From assembly GCF_014652635.1 (NCBI RefSeq), contig NZ_BMZE01000002.1, forward strand, positions 849,562 to 913,561: a DNA stretch of 64,000 nt, given 5' to 3'. Of the stretch, positions 15,578-24,418 are shown in pieces. The position numbers were made by a program, and so were the translations under genes. The stretch's first letter is position 1. Each line of letters opens with the position of its first letter. The notes beneath the pieces are model-generated. The model was not told the origin of the DNA. It made no database searches and saw only the letters and a list, made by a program, of their open reading frames with translations. The stretch comes from Devosia pacifica. GTDB taxonomy: Bacteria > Pseudomonadota > Alphaproteobacteria > Rhizobiales > Devosiaceae.

Positions 15578-16999
15578 ATGACCAGTTCAGCCCCATCCCA
15601 TTTGCACCCCGATCGTCTGCTTCCTGCATCCGAGCCGGCCAAATCAATCGCCCGCGAGCTTTATGAGTCGGTCAAGGACCTGCCTCTGATCTGCCCGCAC
15701 GGCCACACGGACCCGTCGTGGTTTGCCGATAACCAGCGGTTTCCGGACCCGGCATCGCTGTTCCTGATCCCCGACCACTACGTGCTGCGCATGCTGCGCA
15801 GCCGCGGCATCAGCTATGATGACCTCGGCGTGCCGCGCAGGGATGGCGGGCCGGTGGCCGACAGCCGCAGCGCATGGCAGAAGTTTGCCGAGAACTATTA
15901 TTTGTTTGCGGGCACGCCTTCGAAGACCTGGATCGACCACTCTTTCTCGTTGGCGTTCGGTATCGAAGATGAACTCAGCGGCGATACCGCGAGCCAGATC
16001 TACGACACGATCGACAAGCGCCTCGGCGATGCCGATCTGTTGCCGCGGGCACTGCTCGACAGCTTCAAGGTTGAAGCGATCGCGACCACCGAGTTTGCAC
16101 TCGATGATCTGCCGCATCACCAGAAGCTGGCGACCGATGGGCTGATCGGGCAGGTGCGCACGACCTATCGCCCGGACGATGTGACCGACGCGAGCCGTCC
16201 GGCGATTGCCGAGAACATCAAGAAGTTCGGTGAACTGACCGGCGAAGACGTGACCAAGTGGGACGGGCTGATCAATGCTCACCGCAAACGGCGCGAATAT
16301 TTCCGCAAGTTCGGGGCGGTTGCGACCGACCACGGCGTGCCGACCGCAATGACCGCCGATCTCGAGCCCAGCGAGAAGCAGGCGCTGCTCGACAAGGTGC
16401 TTGCCGGTCGTCACGACGCTGTCGATGCGGAACTGTTCCGCGCGCAGATGCTGACAGAGATGGCTTTGCTATCGGTCGAGGATGGCATGGTGATGCAGAT
16501 CCATGCCGGTTCGCGCCGCAACACCGATCCGCTGCTGTTTGGCGAACGCGGACCGGACAAGGGCGCCGATATTCCCGGCACCACGGATTATGTCGGTGGT
16601 TTGCAGGCGCTTCTCGGGCGCTGCGGCAACGAGCCTAACCTCAACATCATCATGTTCGTTCTCGACGAGACGACCTATGCGCGCGAATTGGCGCCGATGG
16701 CCGGTTACTGGTCATCGCTGCAGATCGGGCCGCCGTGGTGGTTCCACGACAGCCCGCAGGGCATTCGCCGTTATCTCGACCAGGTGGTGGAGACGGCAGG
16801 GTTCTACAATCTCGCCGGTTTCAACGACGACACGCGAGCGCTGCTGTCGATCCCCGCGCGGCACGATGTGTGGCGGCGCGAAGTGTGCCGGTTCCTTGGC
16901 GAGTGGACCGCAGAGCACCGGTTGAGCGCCTCGACCGCAACCGAGTTGGCAAAGCATCTCAGCTACGACGCGGCAAAAGCGGCCTATCACCTGCCGTAA
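15578..16999 (+). CDS. uxaC: Glucuronate isomerase
   Basis: This 473-residue amidohydrolase-superfamily enzyme isomerises D-glucuronate to D-fructuronate (and galacturonate to tagaturonate) in the cytoplasm. Family segments include ICPHGHTDPSWFA near the N-terminus, YYLFAGTPSK, MVMQIHAGSRRN and PPWWFHDSP with GFNDDTRA near the end. I placed the start at the ATG at 15578 with a weak AAGGG sequence; an upstream in-frame ATG at 15533 would add a Cys-rich stretch not found in the family. No uxaB, uxuA or kdgK is adjacent, so the rest of the hexuronate pathway must lie elsewhere. Confidence 0.93.
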   Translation: MTSSAPSHLHPDRLLPASEPAKSIARELYESVKDLPLICPHGHTDPSWFADNQRFPDPASLFLIPDHYVLRMLRSRGISYDDLGVPRRDGGPVADSRSAWQKFAENYYLFAGTPSKTWIDHSFSLAFGIEDELSGDTASQIYDTIDKRLGDADLLPRALLDSFKVEAIATTEFALDDLPHHQKLATDGLIGQVRTTYRPDDVTDASRPAIAENIKKFGELTGEDVTKWDGLINAHRKRREYFRKFGAVATDHGVPTAMTADLEPSEKQALLDKVLAGRHDAVDAELFRAQMLTEMALLSVEDGMVMQIHAGSRRNTDPLLFGERGPDKGADIPGTTDYVGGLQALLGRCGNEPNLNIIMFVLDETTYARELAPMAGYWSSLQIGPPWWFHDSPQGIRRYLDQVVETAGFYNLAGFNDDTRALLSIPARHDVWRREVCRFLGEWTAEHRLSASTATELAKHLSYDAAKAAYHLP

Positions 17000-17097
17000 C
17001 AGCATGCGGGGCGGGCTGGTTGCAGTCCGCTCCGGCTTGCGCATTTGTGCTGCAAGATCAGTCGCGCACGACGAAGAGCTATGATTTACTGCCAAGT

Positions 17098-17949
17098 ATG
17101 GTGAATCAGTCTCCTGTTGAAACGGCGCTCAGCCGCGCCATGATCCGTTGGTCGCTGACCAAGTCGACGCCGGTGGCGGAAACGCCGACCAGCTGGATTT
17201 TTCGTGTCGAACAGAACGGCCGCAACTTCGCAGCGCTGAAGATCCTGAAGCCTTTGGCGGCCGAGGAGGAGCGCCGCGGGGCCGGGCTGATGCAGTGGTA
17301 TGCGGGCGAAGGCGCGGCCACGATCTTCGATACCCATGGCGATACGATCTTCATGGAATGGCTGAACGGCATCCCGCTCGGCGATGCGGTGCGCAAGGAC
17401 CGCGACGAGGAAGCAGCCATTGCCATTGCGACCGTGGTTGGGCAATTGCATCGTCCGCGCCCGGAGGCGCCCGAAGATCTGATGCCGCTACGGGAGCGGT
17501 TCGAAGCGTTATTCGAGACCGATGTGAAGGCCTGGCCGCATACCGCGCGCGACCTCTATGCGCGCGCCAATGGCATCGCCATCAAGCTGTTCGACAAGCC
17601 GAGCGCGCAGATTCCGCTGCATGGCGATCTGCACCACGACAACATCATCTCCTCGGATCGCGGCTGGCTGGCAATCGACCCAAAAGGGCTGCTGGGCGAT
17701 CCGGCCTATGAAGTGGCCAATGTGTTCCAGAACCCGGCCGGCTCGACCAAGCTGGCGGCGGACCCGAAGCGGATCGCGATGCTGGCCGACATGTTCGAGG
17801 CGCGGCTCGGGTTCAATCGCAAGCGCGTTCTCGGCTGGGCTGCGGCACACGCGGCGCTTTCGGCCTGCTGGCTGATCGAGACGGATAGCCCGATCACGAC
17901 ACAGCTTGCGGTATTGCCGCCATTGCTTGCGGCCTATGATCTTGTCTGA
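17098..17949 (+). CDS. APH(6)/hydroxyurea-type aminoglycoside phosphotransferase-like kinase
   Basis: This 283-residue protein has the aminoglycoside phosphotransferase fold. The catalytic loop HGDLHHDN is at residues 175-182 and the metal-binding IDPKGLLGDPAYE begins at residue 193; the latter form is diagnostic of the APH(6)/hydroxyurea kinase (StrB-like) family. ATP-binding Lys is probably in FAALKILKP. Chromosomal members of this group often do not confer clinical resistance, and the natural substrate is unknown. It lies between uxaC and a CAP lipoprotein gene. The ribosome binding site is poor. Confidence 0.85.
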   Translation: MVNQSPVETALSRAMIRWSLTKSTPVAETPTSWIFRVEQNGRNFAALKILKPLAAEEERRGAGLMQWYAGEGAATIFDTHGDTIFMEWLNGIPLGDAVRKDRDEEAAIAIATVVGQLHRPRPEAPEDLMPLRERFEALFETDVKAWPHTARDLYARANGIAIKLFDKPSAQIPLHGDLHHDNIISSDRGWLAIDPKGLLGDPAYEVANVFQNPAGSTKLAADPKRIAMLADMFEARLGFNRKRVLGWAAAHAALSACWLIETDSPITTQLAVLPPLLAAYDLV

Positions 17950-17960
17950 GAGGCGCCGTG

Positions 17961-18461
17961 ATGGCTGAGATTTCGCGGCGGACACTGCTGGCGCTCGGGG
18001 CAGCGGCGGCGCTTTCGGCCTGTTCGCCGAGCCTTTCCGGCCTTTCGAACGTCGCGGTTCCGCCAGACAGGCTGACAACGGCGCAGATCACCGAGGCAAT
18101 CAATGGGGTGCGCGCCAGCAATGGACGCAAGGCGTGGCGCTATAATTCGCGGCTCGAGCGGGCGGCACAGTCGCAGGCCGATCTGATGGCGGCGCGCAAC
18201 ACGCTGTCACACGATCTCGGGGTCACCTTGCGTCAGCGGGTGACGACTGCCGGCTATCTCGGCGCAGTGGGAGAGAACCTTGCCGGCGGGCACACAACCC
18301 TGGCATCGGCCATAGAAGGCTGGCTGGCCTCGCCGGGGCACCGCTCGACACTGTTGTCGGAGCGGTTCGAGGAGTTCGGGCTGGCGGTCGCCAAGACGTC
18401 TGCCGGCCGGCAATACTGGGCATTGATCGCCGGCGGCAGTTTCGAGGCGTGGCGCAGCTGA
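17961..18461 (+). CDS. CAP/SCP-domain lipoprotein
   Basis: This 166-residue protein begins with a Tat/Sec-like SRRTLLALGAAAALSAC signal and lipobox, so it is probably lipid-anchored. The CAP domain is intact: SHDLG supplies the first His, GENLAGG the Glu and WLASPGHRSTLL the second His. Members of this bacterial family are secreted, some as proteases or lipid binders, with unclear function here. The ATG at 17961 follows the kinase stop by 11 bases; a GTG one codon earlier is equally possible. Compare the degenerate copy at 4412-4891. Confidence 0.85.
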   Translation: MAEISRRTLLALGAAAALSACSPSLSGLSNVAVPPDRLTTAQITEAINGVRASNGRKAWRYNSRLERAAQSQADLMAARNTLSHDLGVTLRQRVTTAGYLGAVGENLAGGHTTLASAIEGWLASPGHRSTLLSERFEEFGLAVAKTSAGRQYWALIAGGSFEAWRS

Positions 18462-18465
18462 CAGG

Positions 18466-19956
18466 CTAGCGGCTCAGGGTGCGTCGAACGGCGTCATCCC
18501 ACCCACCGAGTTTCGCACGGCGCAGATCCGCGTCCATATCCGGCTCGAACCGCTTGTCGCGGGCCCAGCGCTTGGCAAAGCCTTCCATGTCGGGCCATAC
18601 CCCCGCCTTCATGCCGGCAAGCCATGCGGCGCCGAGCGCTGTGGTCTCGAGGATCTGCGGGCGATCAACCGGTGCGTCGAGAATGTCGGCGAGGAACTGC
18701 ATCGTCCAGTCCGAGGCCACCATGCCGCCATCGACGCGCAGCACGGTCTGCTCGGTCTTGTCGGCCCAGTCCTTCTGCATCGCATCGAACAGATCGCGGG
18801 TCTGGTAGCAGACGGATTCGAGAGCTGCGCGGGCAATCTCGGCGGGCCCTGTGTTGCGGGTAATGCCGTAAATGGCGCCGCGCGCCTCGGCATCCCACCA
18901 CGGCGCGCCAAGCCCGACAAAGGCCGGGACCATATAGACGTGCTGATCGTCATCGGCGCTTTCAGCTAGCGGGCCGGTTTCGCTGGCGTGCTGGACCAGT
19001 TTGAGGCCGTCGCGAATCCATTGCACGGCGGCGCCGGCAACGAAGATCGAACCTTCGAGCGCATAGGTCACCTCGCCATTGAGGCGGTAGGCGAGCGTGG
19101 TGAGGAGGCGGTTCTGCGAACGGACGAGATCCGTGCCGGTATTGAGTACGGCGAAGCACCCGGTGCCGTAAGTGGATTTCAGCATGCCCGGCTCGAAGCA
19201 CGCCTGACCGATGGTGGCGGCGTGCTGGTCGCCGGCAATGCCGAGAATGGGGATCGCCGCACCGAACAGGTCGATCTCGGTGGCGCCGAAATCATCGGCG
19301 CAATCGCGCACTTCCGGCAGGAGCGATTTGGGAATGCCGAGCAGCGACAGGAGCTCGTCGTCCCATTGCTGACGCGCGATGTCGAAGATCAGTGTGCGGC
19401 AGGCGTTGGTTGCATCAGTCAGGTGCGCCTTGCCACCCGTGAGACGCCAGACGAGGAAGCTGTCGACAGTGCCGAAGGCGAGCTTGCCGGCATCGGCTTT
19501 GTCCCGGGCGCCCTCGACATTGTCGAGCAGCCACTTGATCTTGGTGCCTGCGAAATAGGGATCGAGCAGCAGGCCTGTACGCTCGGTGAACAGCGCCTCG
19601 TGGCCCGCCTGGCGCAGATCCTCGCAGATCGAGGCGGTGCGTCGGTCCTGCCAGACGATGGCGTTGTGGATCGGGGTGCCGGTCTCGCGGTCCCAGATCA
19701 GCGTGGTTTCGCGCTGATTGGTGATGCCGATGCCAGCGATCTCGGCAACATCAATGCCGGCGTCGCCGATGGCGGTGCGTACCGTGGCAACGACGCTGTC
19801 CCATATGTCTTCGGGATCGTGCTCGACCCAGCCATCGCGCGGGAAGCGCTGGGTGAACTCCTGCTGAGAAAGCCCGACGATCTTCTGGTCGGCGTCGAAG
19901 ACGATCGCCCGGCTCGATGTCGTTCCCTGGTCGATTGCCAGTACAAATCCACTCAC
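18466..19956 (-). CDS. glpK: Glycerol kinase
   Basis: This 496-residue FGGY-family kinase phosphorylates glycerol to sn-glycerol-3-phosphate. It begins [20 protein letters not shown] (phosphate-1 motif) and contains [33 protein letters not shown] and DGGMVASDW, all characteristic of GlpK. The GTG at 19956 was chosen because GGGAGG lies 8 bases before it; a second GTG two codons earlier would leave no spacing. It lies 13 bases downstream of glpD on the same strand, so glpD-glpK form one unit for glycerol use. No GlpF facilitator is present. Confidence 0.95.
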   Translation of the reverse strand: MSGFVLAIDQGTTSSRAIVFDADQKIVGLSQQEFTQRFPRDGWVEHDPEDIWDSVVATVRTAIGDAGIDVAEIAGIGITNQRETTLIWDRETGTPIHNAIVWQDRRTASICEDLRQAGHEALFTERTGLLLDPYFAGTKIKWLLDNVEGARDKADAGKLAFGTVDSFLVWRLTGGKAHLTDATNACRTLIFDIARQQWDDELLSLLGIPKSLLPEVRDCADDFGATEIDLFGAAIPILGIAGDQHAATIGQACFEPGMLKSTYGTGCFAVLNTGTDLVRSQNRLLTTLAYRLNGEVTYALEGSIFVAGAAVQWIRDGLKLVQHASETGPLAESADDDQHVYMVPAFVGLGAPWWDAEARGAIYGITRNTGPAEIARAALESVCYQTRDLFDAMQKDWADKTEQTVLRVDGGMVASDWTMQFLADILDAPVDRPQILETTALGAAWLAGMKAGVWPDMEGFAKRWARDKRFEPDMDADLRRAKLGGWDDAVRRTLSR

Positions 19957-19969
19957 AGGCACGTCCTCC

Positions 19970-21469
19970 CTATGCCGCCTTGGTCTGCATGTAGGCGTCA
20001 AGCCGGTCCTTGCCGGCCTGATCGAGCTTCAGCCCGAGCTTGGTCCGCCGCCACAAGATGTCGTCAGGTTTGCGCGCCCATTCGGTTTCTATCAGGAAAT
20101 CCACCTCGCGCGCATGAAGCCCGGCGCCGAAATGCTCGCCGAGCGCCTCCGGCGATTGCGCATCGCCGAGAAGCTGGCGGGCGCGAGTGCCGTATTGGCG
20201 CAGCATCCGGTTGAGCAGGGCCTTGTTGAAACCCGGATAATCCTTGCCGAGGCGGCGCAGTTCGGCATCGAACGCCTTGGGCGCGAATTCGCCGCCTGGC
20301 AGCTTGCTTTCGGCTGTCCAGGCGGGGCCGCGCTTGCCGAGAACGCTCTCGATCTTTTCGAGAACGGATTCAGCGAGGCGGCGGTAGGTGGTCAGCTTGC
20401 CGCCGAAGACATTGACCACGGCCCCGGTGGCTCTGTCGCCCTCAAGCTTCAGGACATAATCCCGCGTTGCTTCCTGGGCAGCGCTGGCGCCATCGTCGAA
20501 CAGCGGGCGCACGCCGGAATAGGTCCAGGCGATGCCATCGCGCGTCAGCGGCTTTTCGAAATACTCGCTGGCCGCGCGCAGCAGATAGTCCGTCTCGTCT
20601 TCGCTGATCTCGACCGAACGCGGATCGCCCTCGAAGTCCTGATCGGTGGTGCCGATAAGGGTATAATCGTGCTCGTAGGGGATGGCGAAGATGATCCGGC
20701 CATCGGCATTCTGGAAGATGTAGGAGCGGTCATGCTCGAACAGCTTGTGCATGACAATATGGCTGCCCTTCACGAGGCGGACATTTTTTGCCCCGTTCTT
20801 GCCCATCGCCCCGATGATGACATCATCGACCCAAGGACCGGCCGCGTTGACGAGCATGCGCGCCGTGATGTCTTCGCGCTCGCCGTTCTTCTCTAGCGTG
20901 ATCTGCCACTGCCCATTCTCGCGCCTTGCTGTGACGACGCGAGTGCCGACACGAATATCGGCGCCACGATCTGCTGCGTCGCGCGCGTTGAGGGCAACGA
21001 GCCGGGCATCGTCGACCCAGCAGTCGGAATATTCGAAGCCGCGCTTGAATTCGGGCTTGAGCGGTTCGCCGGTCACGTCCTTGCGCAGATCGAGAGTCTT
21101 GGTTGCGGGAAGAAGGCGGCGGCCACCGAGATGATCGTAAAGCGCCAGGCCGGTGCGCAGAATAAAGGCAGGGCGCAGACCCTTGTGGTGTGGCAGCACG
21201 AAGCGCAGCGGCCAGATGATGTGCGGCGCCATGGCCCAGAGCACTTCACGTTCGGCAAGCGCTTCATGCACCAGGCGGAATTCATAATGCTCGAGATAGC
21301 GCAGCCCACCATGCACGAGTTTGGTTGCGGCGGAGGAGGTGCCGGAGGCCAGATCGTTCATTTCCGCAAGCATCACGGAATATCCACGCCCGGCAGCATC
21401 ACGCGCGACGCCGGTGCCGTTGACGCCACCGCCGATCACGAAAAGGTCGATTGGGCTGTTCTCCGACAT
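19970..21469 (-). CDS. glpD: Aerobic glycerol-3-phosphate dehydrogenase
   Basis: This 499-residue FAD enzyme oxidises glycerol-3-phosphate to dihydroxyacetone phosphate at the inner membrane and passes electrons to quinone. The FAD-binding motif [18 protein letters not shown] is at the N-terminus, followed by [11 protein letters not shown] and, later, [10 protein letters not shown] and the GGKLTTYR block. The ATG has GAAGGAAAG upstream. Just 5' of the gene the sequence TTCGGT repeats (about 21484-21499 on the plus strand), which might be a DeoR/GlpR-type operator; this is inference only. glpK follows closely. Confidence 0.95.
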   Translation of the reverse strand: MSENSPIDLFVIGGGVNGTGVARDAAGRGYSVMLAEMNDLASGTSSAATKLVHGGLRYLEHYEFRLVHEALAEREVLWAMAPHIIWPLRFVLPHHKGLRPAFILRTGLALYDHLGGRRLLPATKTLDLRKDVTGEPLKPEFKRGFEYSDCWVDDARLVALNARDAADRGADIRVGTRVVTARRENGQWQITLEKNGEREDITARMLVNAAGPWVDDVIIGAMGKNGAKNVRLVKGSHIVMHKLFEHDRSYIFQNADGRIIFAIPYEHDYTLIGTTDQDFEGDPRSVEISEDETDYLLRAASEYFEKPLTRDGIAWTYSGVRPLFDDGASAAQEATRDYVLKLEGDRATGAVVNVFGGKLTTYRRLAESVLEKIESVLGKRGPAWTAESKLPGGEFAPKAFDAELRRLGKDYPGFNKALLNRMLRQYGTRARQLLGDAQSPEALGEHFGAGLHAREVDFLIETEWARKPDDILWRRTKLGLKLDQAGKDRLDAYMQTKAA

Positions 21470-21659
21470 CGGCTTGTCTTTCCTTCGGTTTCGGTTTCCG
21501 CGCGTTTGAGTTCGCTTTTAGCGCATCGACATTTCGGGTGATAGTCGAAACACGCCTCGCTGATGCTGCGTTCCGCTGATCCAAGGCGCGGATTGCCGCG
21601 GCACATTGACCAAACGCCCGGCAGGGGGCTAGGTCAGCCGATTACAAGCCGGGCTGTTC

Positions 21660-22595
21660 ATGCTTTCCACCTTCATCGTCGTTGCTCCCATCTTTGCGCT
21701 GATCGCCCTCGGCTATAGCGCCGTGCGGTTCCGGCTCTATCCGGCGGCCGGGGTGCCCAGCCTGATCGCCTTCGTCAACAACTTCGCAACGCCGTGCCTG
21801 TTGTTCAACTCCATGGTCAACAGCGATTTCACCACAGCGTTCAATATCGGCATTATCGGGCCGTTTTATCTCGGCGCGTTCCTGTGCTTCGGGCTCGGCA
21901 TCTTTGTCGGCATACGGCTTTTCGGAGACACGCGCGGCGAAAGCGTCGCTTCCGGGTTTTCGGCAATGTTTTCCAATACGGTTCTCGTCGGGCTGCCGAT
22001 CCTGCAGCGTGCCTACGGCGAGGACGCGCTTCCGGTGGCGTTCTCGATCATCGGCATTCACGGCGCGATCCTTTTGACCTCGGCCATGCTGACCATGGAA
22101 CTGATGCGGCGCGACGGACGCCCTTTGACGGAGGCCCTGGGCAATGCCGGCAAGCGTATCGTCTCCAATCCGCTGCTCTGGGGCATCGCGCTCGGGTTGT
22201 CGTTCAATTTCGCGGGTATCGGGCTGATCGAGCCGGCATCGGCATTTTTCTCGATGATGGCGCAGGCGGTGGTGCCGGTGGCGCTTTTCGGTATTGGCGG
22301 GGCGCTCAACCAGTACAAGCTTTCCGAGAACTGGTCACAGGCGCTGGTGATCTCTCTGATCAAGCTCTTCGTCCACCCGGCCATCGCCTATGTGCTGATG
22401 ATCTGGGTGTTGCGGGTCGATATGCAGATCGCCCGCTACGGCATCCTGATGTCGGCGATGCCGGCGGGTATCAATTCTTATGTGTTTGCCACTTATTACA
22501 ATCGCGGCGTCAGCGTCGCCGCCAATGTGGTGCTGATCGGCACCGTCGGTTCGGCGCTGAGCATTGCCCTGTGGCTGTACATTCTCGGGCACTAG
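21660..22595 (+). CDS. AEC-family transporter (auxin efflux carrier type)
   Basis: This 311-residue membrane protein has about ten predicted helices in two similar halves, with the family's NNFATPCLLFNSMV and the second-half equivalents. AEC-family carriers export or import organic acids and related small molecules. It stands alone, transcribed away from glpD and convergent with the transglutaminase-like gene. The ribosome binding site is weak (GGGCTGTTC). The substrate cannot be inferred from its neighbours. Confidence 0.85.
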   Translation: MLSTFIVVAPIFALIALGYSAVRFRLYPAAGVPSLIAFVNNFATPCLLFNSMVNSDFTTAFNIGIIGPFYLGAFLCFGLGIFVGIRLFGDTRGESVASGFSAMFSNTVLVGLPILQRAYGEDALPVAFSIIGIHGAILLTSAMLTMELMRRDGRPLTEALGNAGKRIVSNPLLWGIALGLSFNFAGIGLIEPASAFFSMMAQAVVPVALFGIGGALNQYKLSENWSQALVISLIKLFVHPAIAYVLMIWVLRVDMQIARYGILMSAMPAGINSYVFATYYNRGVSVAANVVLIGTVGSALSIALWLYILGH

Positions 22596-22607
22596 CCGGG
22601 AACAGCC

Positions 22608-23456
22608 TCAGGCGATGCTGACTTCGACCGACACCGTCTCAGGTTCACCCGCCACCGGCACAGCGCGGACCGGGCGCACATCGGCAGCATCAAGCCCGGC
22701 TGCCAGCCGTACATGCCTGTCCGTGGGACACAATTGCAGCTCGGGGTCGAAGCCGATCCAGCCCAGCGTCGGCTCATAAGCTTCTGCCCATGCATGAAGG
22801 CCTTCGTGCCCGTCTATTCCGCACAGATAGCCGGTGACATAGCGGGCGGGGATATCGAGAGCGCGTGCAGCGCCGATGAAGGCATGGGCCATCTGTTCAG
22901 CGCTCGGGGCGATGATTTCGGCGGGTATGGGCTCTGCGCCTTCCTCGGAGTTCTGCGTTTGCGACTGGCTTTGCGATTGCGACTGGCCTTGCGATTGCAG
23001 GTCGGCGTCCTGGCTCTGTTGCTGGCGGCCTGGTTCGGCATAGGTTTCAGAGACCCGCTCCATCAGCGCGTGCAGCAGCGCGATGCGGTCATGCTTCATG
23101 TTGCGGAACTTGCCGTAAAGCGTCACCGGCACGCGGGTCAGCGCGGTCGTTCGCAAATAGAGCGTCGGCACCGGTTCCGTCTCACTGGGCGCGACGATGC
23201 CGTTGGTGTCTGTAGTCACGACGCGCCCCGAAGCCGAGATGCGCAGACGGCCTTCCGGGCGCAGATTGACGAGGTGGACCGTGTTGCCATGAGCGTCAGC
23301 AAAGCGGGCGGCATGGCCGATGCCAGGCATCTCCACCCGCCAGCTTTCAACCCTCTGATTGCCGTGGTTGGCCGGCGTCAACAGCAGTTGCAGGACAAGG
23401 CTGCCTGCATCTTCGGGCGGCGTCACGGTCAGCTCATGATGGATCGTCAGGCGCAT
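22608..23456 (-). CDS. Transglutaminase-like protein lacking the catalytic Cys
   Basis: This 282-residue protein has the bacterial transglutaminase N-terminal beta domain (residues 1 to about 110) and a transglutaminase core. Active-site His221 (HAWAEA) and Asp237 (GFDPE) are present. Where the family has GVCQDHAH, this protein reads PSAEQMAH (residues 184-191), so the nucleophile position is Ala186. Just before it lies a Gln/Ser-rich stretch, residues 145-169, encoded partly by an 18-bp tandem repeat. It is the last of three minus-strand genes with the alpha-E and ATP-grasp proteins, a known association. It cannot work as a Cys peptidase or transglutaminase if the alignment is right. Confidence 0.85.
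   Translation of the reverse strand: MRLTIHHELTVTPPEDAGSLVLQLLLTPANHGNQRVESWRVEMPGIGHAARFADAHGNTVHLVNLRPEGRLRISASGRVVTTDTNGIVAPSETEPVPTLYLRTTALTRVPVTLYGKFRNMKHDRIALLHALMERVSETYAEPGRQQQSQDADLQSQGQSQSQSQSQTQNSEEGAEPIPAEIIAPSAEQMAHAFIGAARALDIPARYVTGYLCGIDGHEGLHAWAEAYEPTLGWIGFDPELQLCPTDRHVRLAAGLDAADVRPVRAVPVAGEPETVSVEVSIA
22961..22996. repeat. 18-bp tandem repeat, two copies (17/18 identical)
   Basis: Two adjacent copies, 22961-22978 and 22979-22996, differ at one base. They encode the Gln-Ser run of the transglutaminase-like protein. Because 18 bases keep the frame, copy-number change would lengthen or shorten the low-complexity segment without disrupting the gene. Confidence 0.9.
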
Positions 23457-23471
23457 ATACTCTTCACGTCA

Positions 23472-24416
23472 TCAGTAGAAATTGTAGCTTTCCGACAGAC
23501 ATTCGGTCACCCGGTTGTTGCGGGCGATGAACTCAGTCAGAAACTCGTGGAGGCCCCGCCGGAAGATCTTTTCCATATTGGTGCCCTCGACCATCGCGCA
23601 GAGCTCGGCAACGGCATCGTGGCAATCGACACGGCGGCCGTAGAGCTCGGCGAGCGAATCCAGCGTCTGGCCGAGCATGCGCGAACAATGGGCAAGCGAG
23701 CGTGGCATTTGATGCCTGAGGATCAGGAAATCCGCGATTTTCTCCGGCTGGTAACGGTCGCGGTAAAAATGCCTGTAGGAGCGGTGCGCCGAGGCAGCCC
23801 GAAGGATCAGCGTCCATTGCTGGATGTCGAGATCGCCGCCGACGAGATCGGCGCGCGGCAGCAGCACGAAATACTTCATGTCGAGAATGCGCGCGGTGTT
23901 GTCGGCACGCTCGACGAAGTTGCCGGCCTGGCTGAAGGCGAAACCTTCGTCGCGCAGGATGGTGCCGAGAAGCGCACCCCGAAACTCGTGACTGCGCTGC
24001 TTGATCCACTGCAACAGCCCCAAAAGCTTGGCGCCCCGCACATCGCGCGGCTTGATCTGCGAGAACTCCAGCCAGGCGCTGTTGAGGCTTTCCCACATGT
24101 CGGAGGTAATGGCCGTGCGCACCGATCGGGCATTGGTGCGCGCGGCGAAAAGGCAGGCTTTGACTGATGAAGGGTTGGTCTCGTCGAACACCATGAATTG
24201 CGCCACTGTGTCGACGGTCGCAACCTTTCCCGTGGCCTCGAAAGCCTCATCGACCTCGGCGGCCTGCATCATTGAGATCAGGTGCTCGCTCTCGCCGCCC
24301 TCACGATGCGAGGTGAGGCTCATGCGGTAGCCAACCTCGAGCAGGCGCGCCATGTTTTCGGCCCGCTCGACATATCGAGAAAGCCAGAAGAGGTTCTGTG
24401 CGGTGCGTCCCAGCAT
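23472..24416 (-). CDS. Alpha-E domain protein (DUF403)
   Basis: This all-helical protein of about 314 residues begins MLGRTAQNLFWLSRYVERAENMARLLE, the classic alpha-E start, and later has FVERADNTARILDMKYF. I chose the ATG at 24416, 2 bases after the ATP-grasp stop, since family proteins start there; a longer frame extends into the upstream gene. Alpha-E proteins occur almost always with circularly permuted ATP-grasp proteins and are predicted to act in peptide-bond or tag synthesis. It is the middle gene of this trio, 15 bases before the transglutaminase-like gene. Confidence 0.9.
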   Translation of the reverse strand: MLGRTAQNLFWLSRYVERAENMARLLEVGYRMSLTSHREGGESEHLISMMQAAEVDEAFEATGKVATVDTVAQFMVFDETNPSSVKACLFAARTNARSVRTAITSDMWESLNSAWLEFSQIKPRDVRGAKLLGLLQWIKQRSHEFRGALLGTILRDEGFAFSQAGNFVERADNTARILDMKYFVLLPRADLVGGDLDIQQWTLILRAASAHRSYRHFYRDRYQPEKIADFLILRHQMPRSLAHCSRMLGQTLDSLAELYGRRVDCHDAVAELCAMVEGTNMEKIFRRGLHEFLTEFIARNNRVTECLSESYNFY

Positions 24417-24418
24417 GC

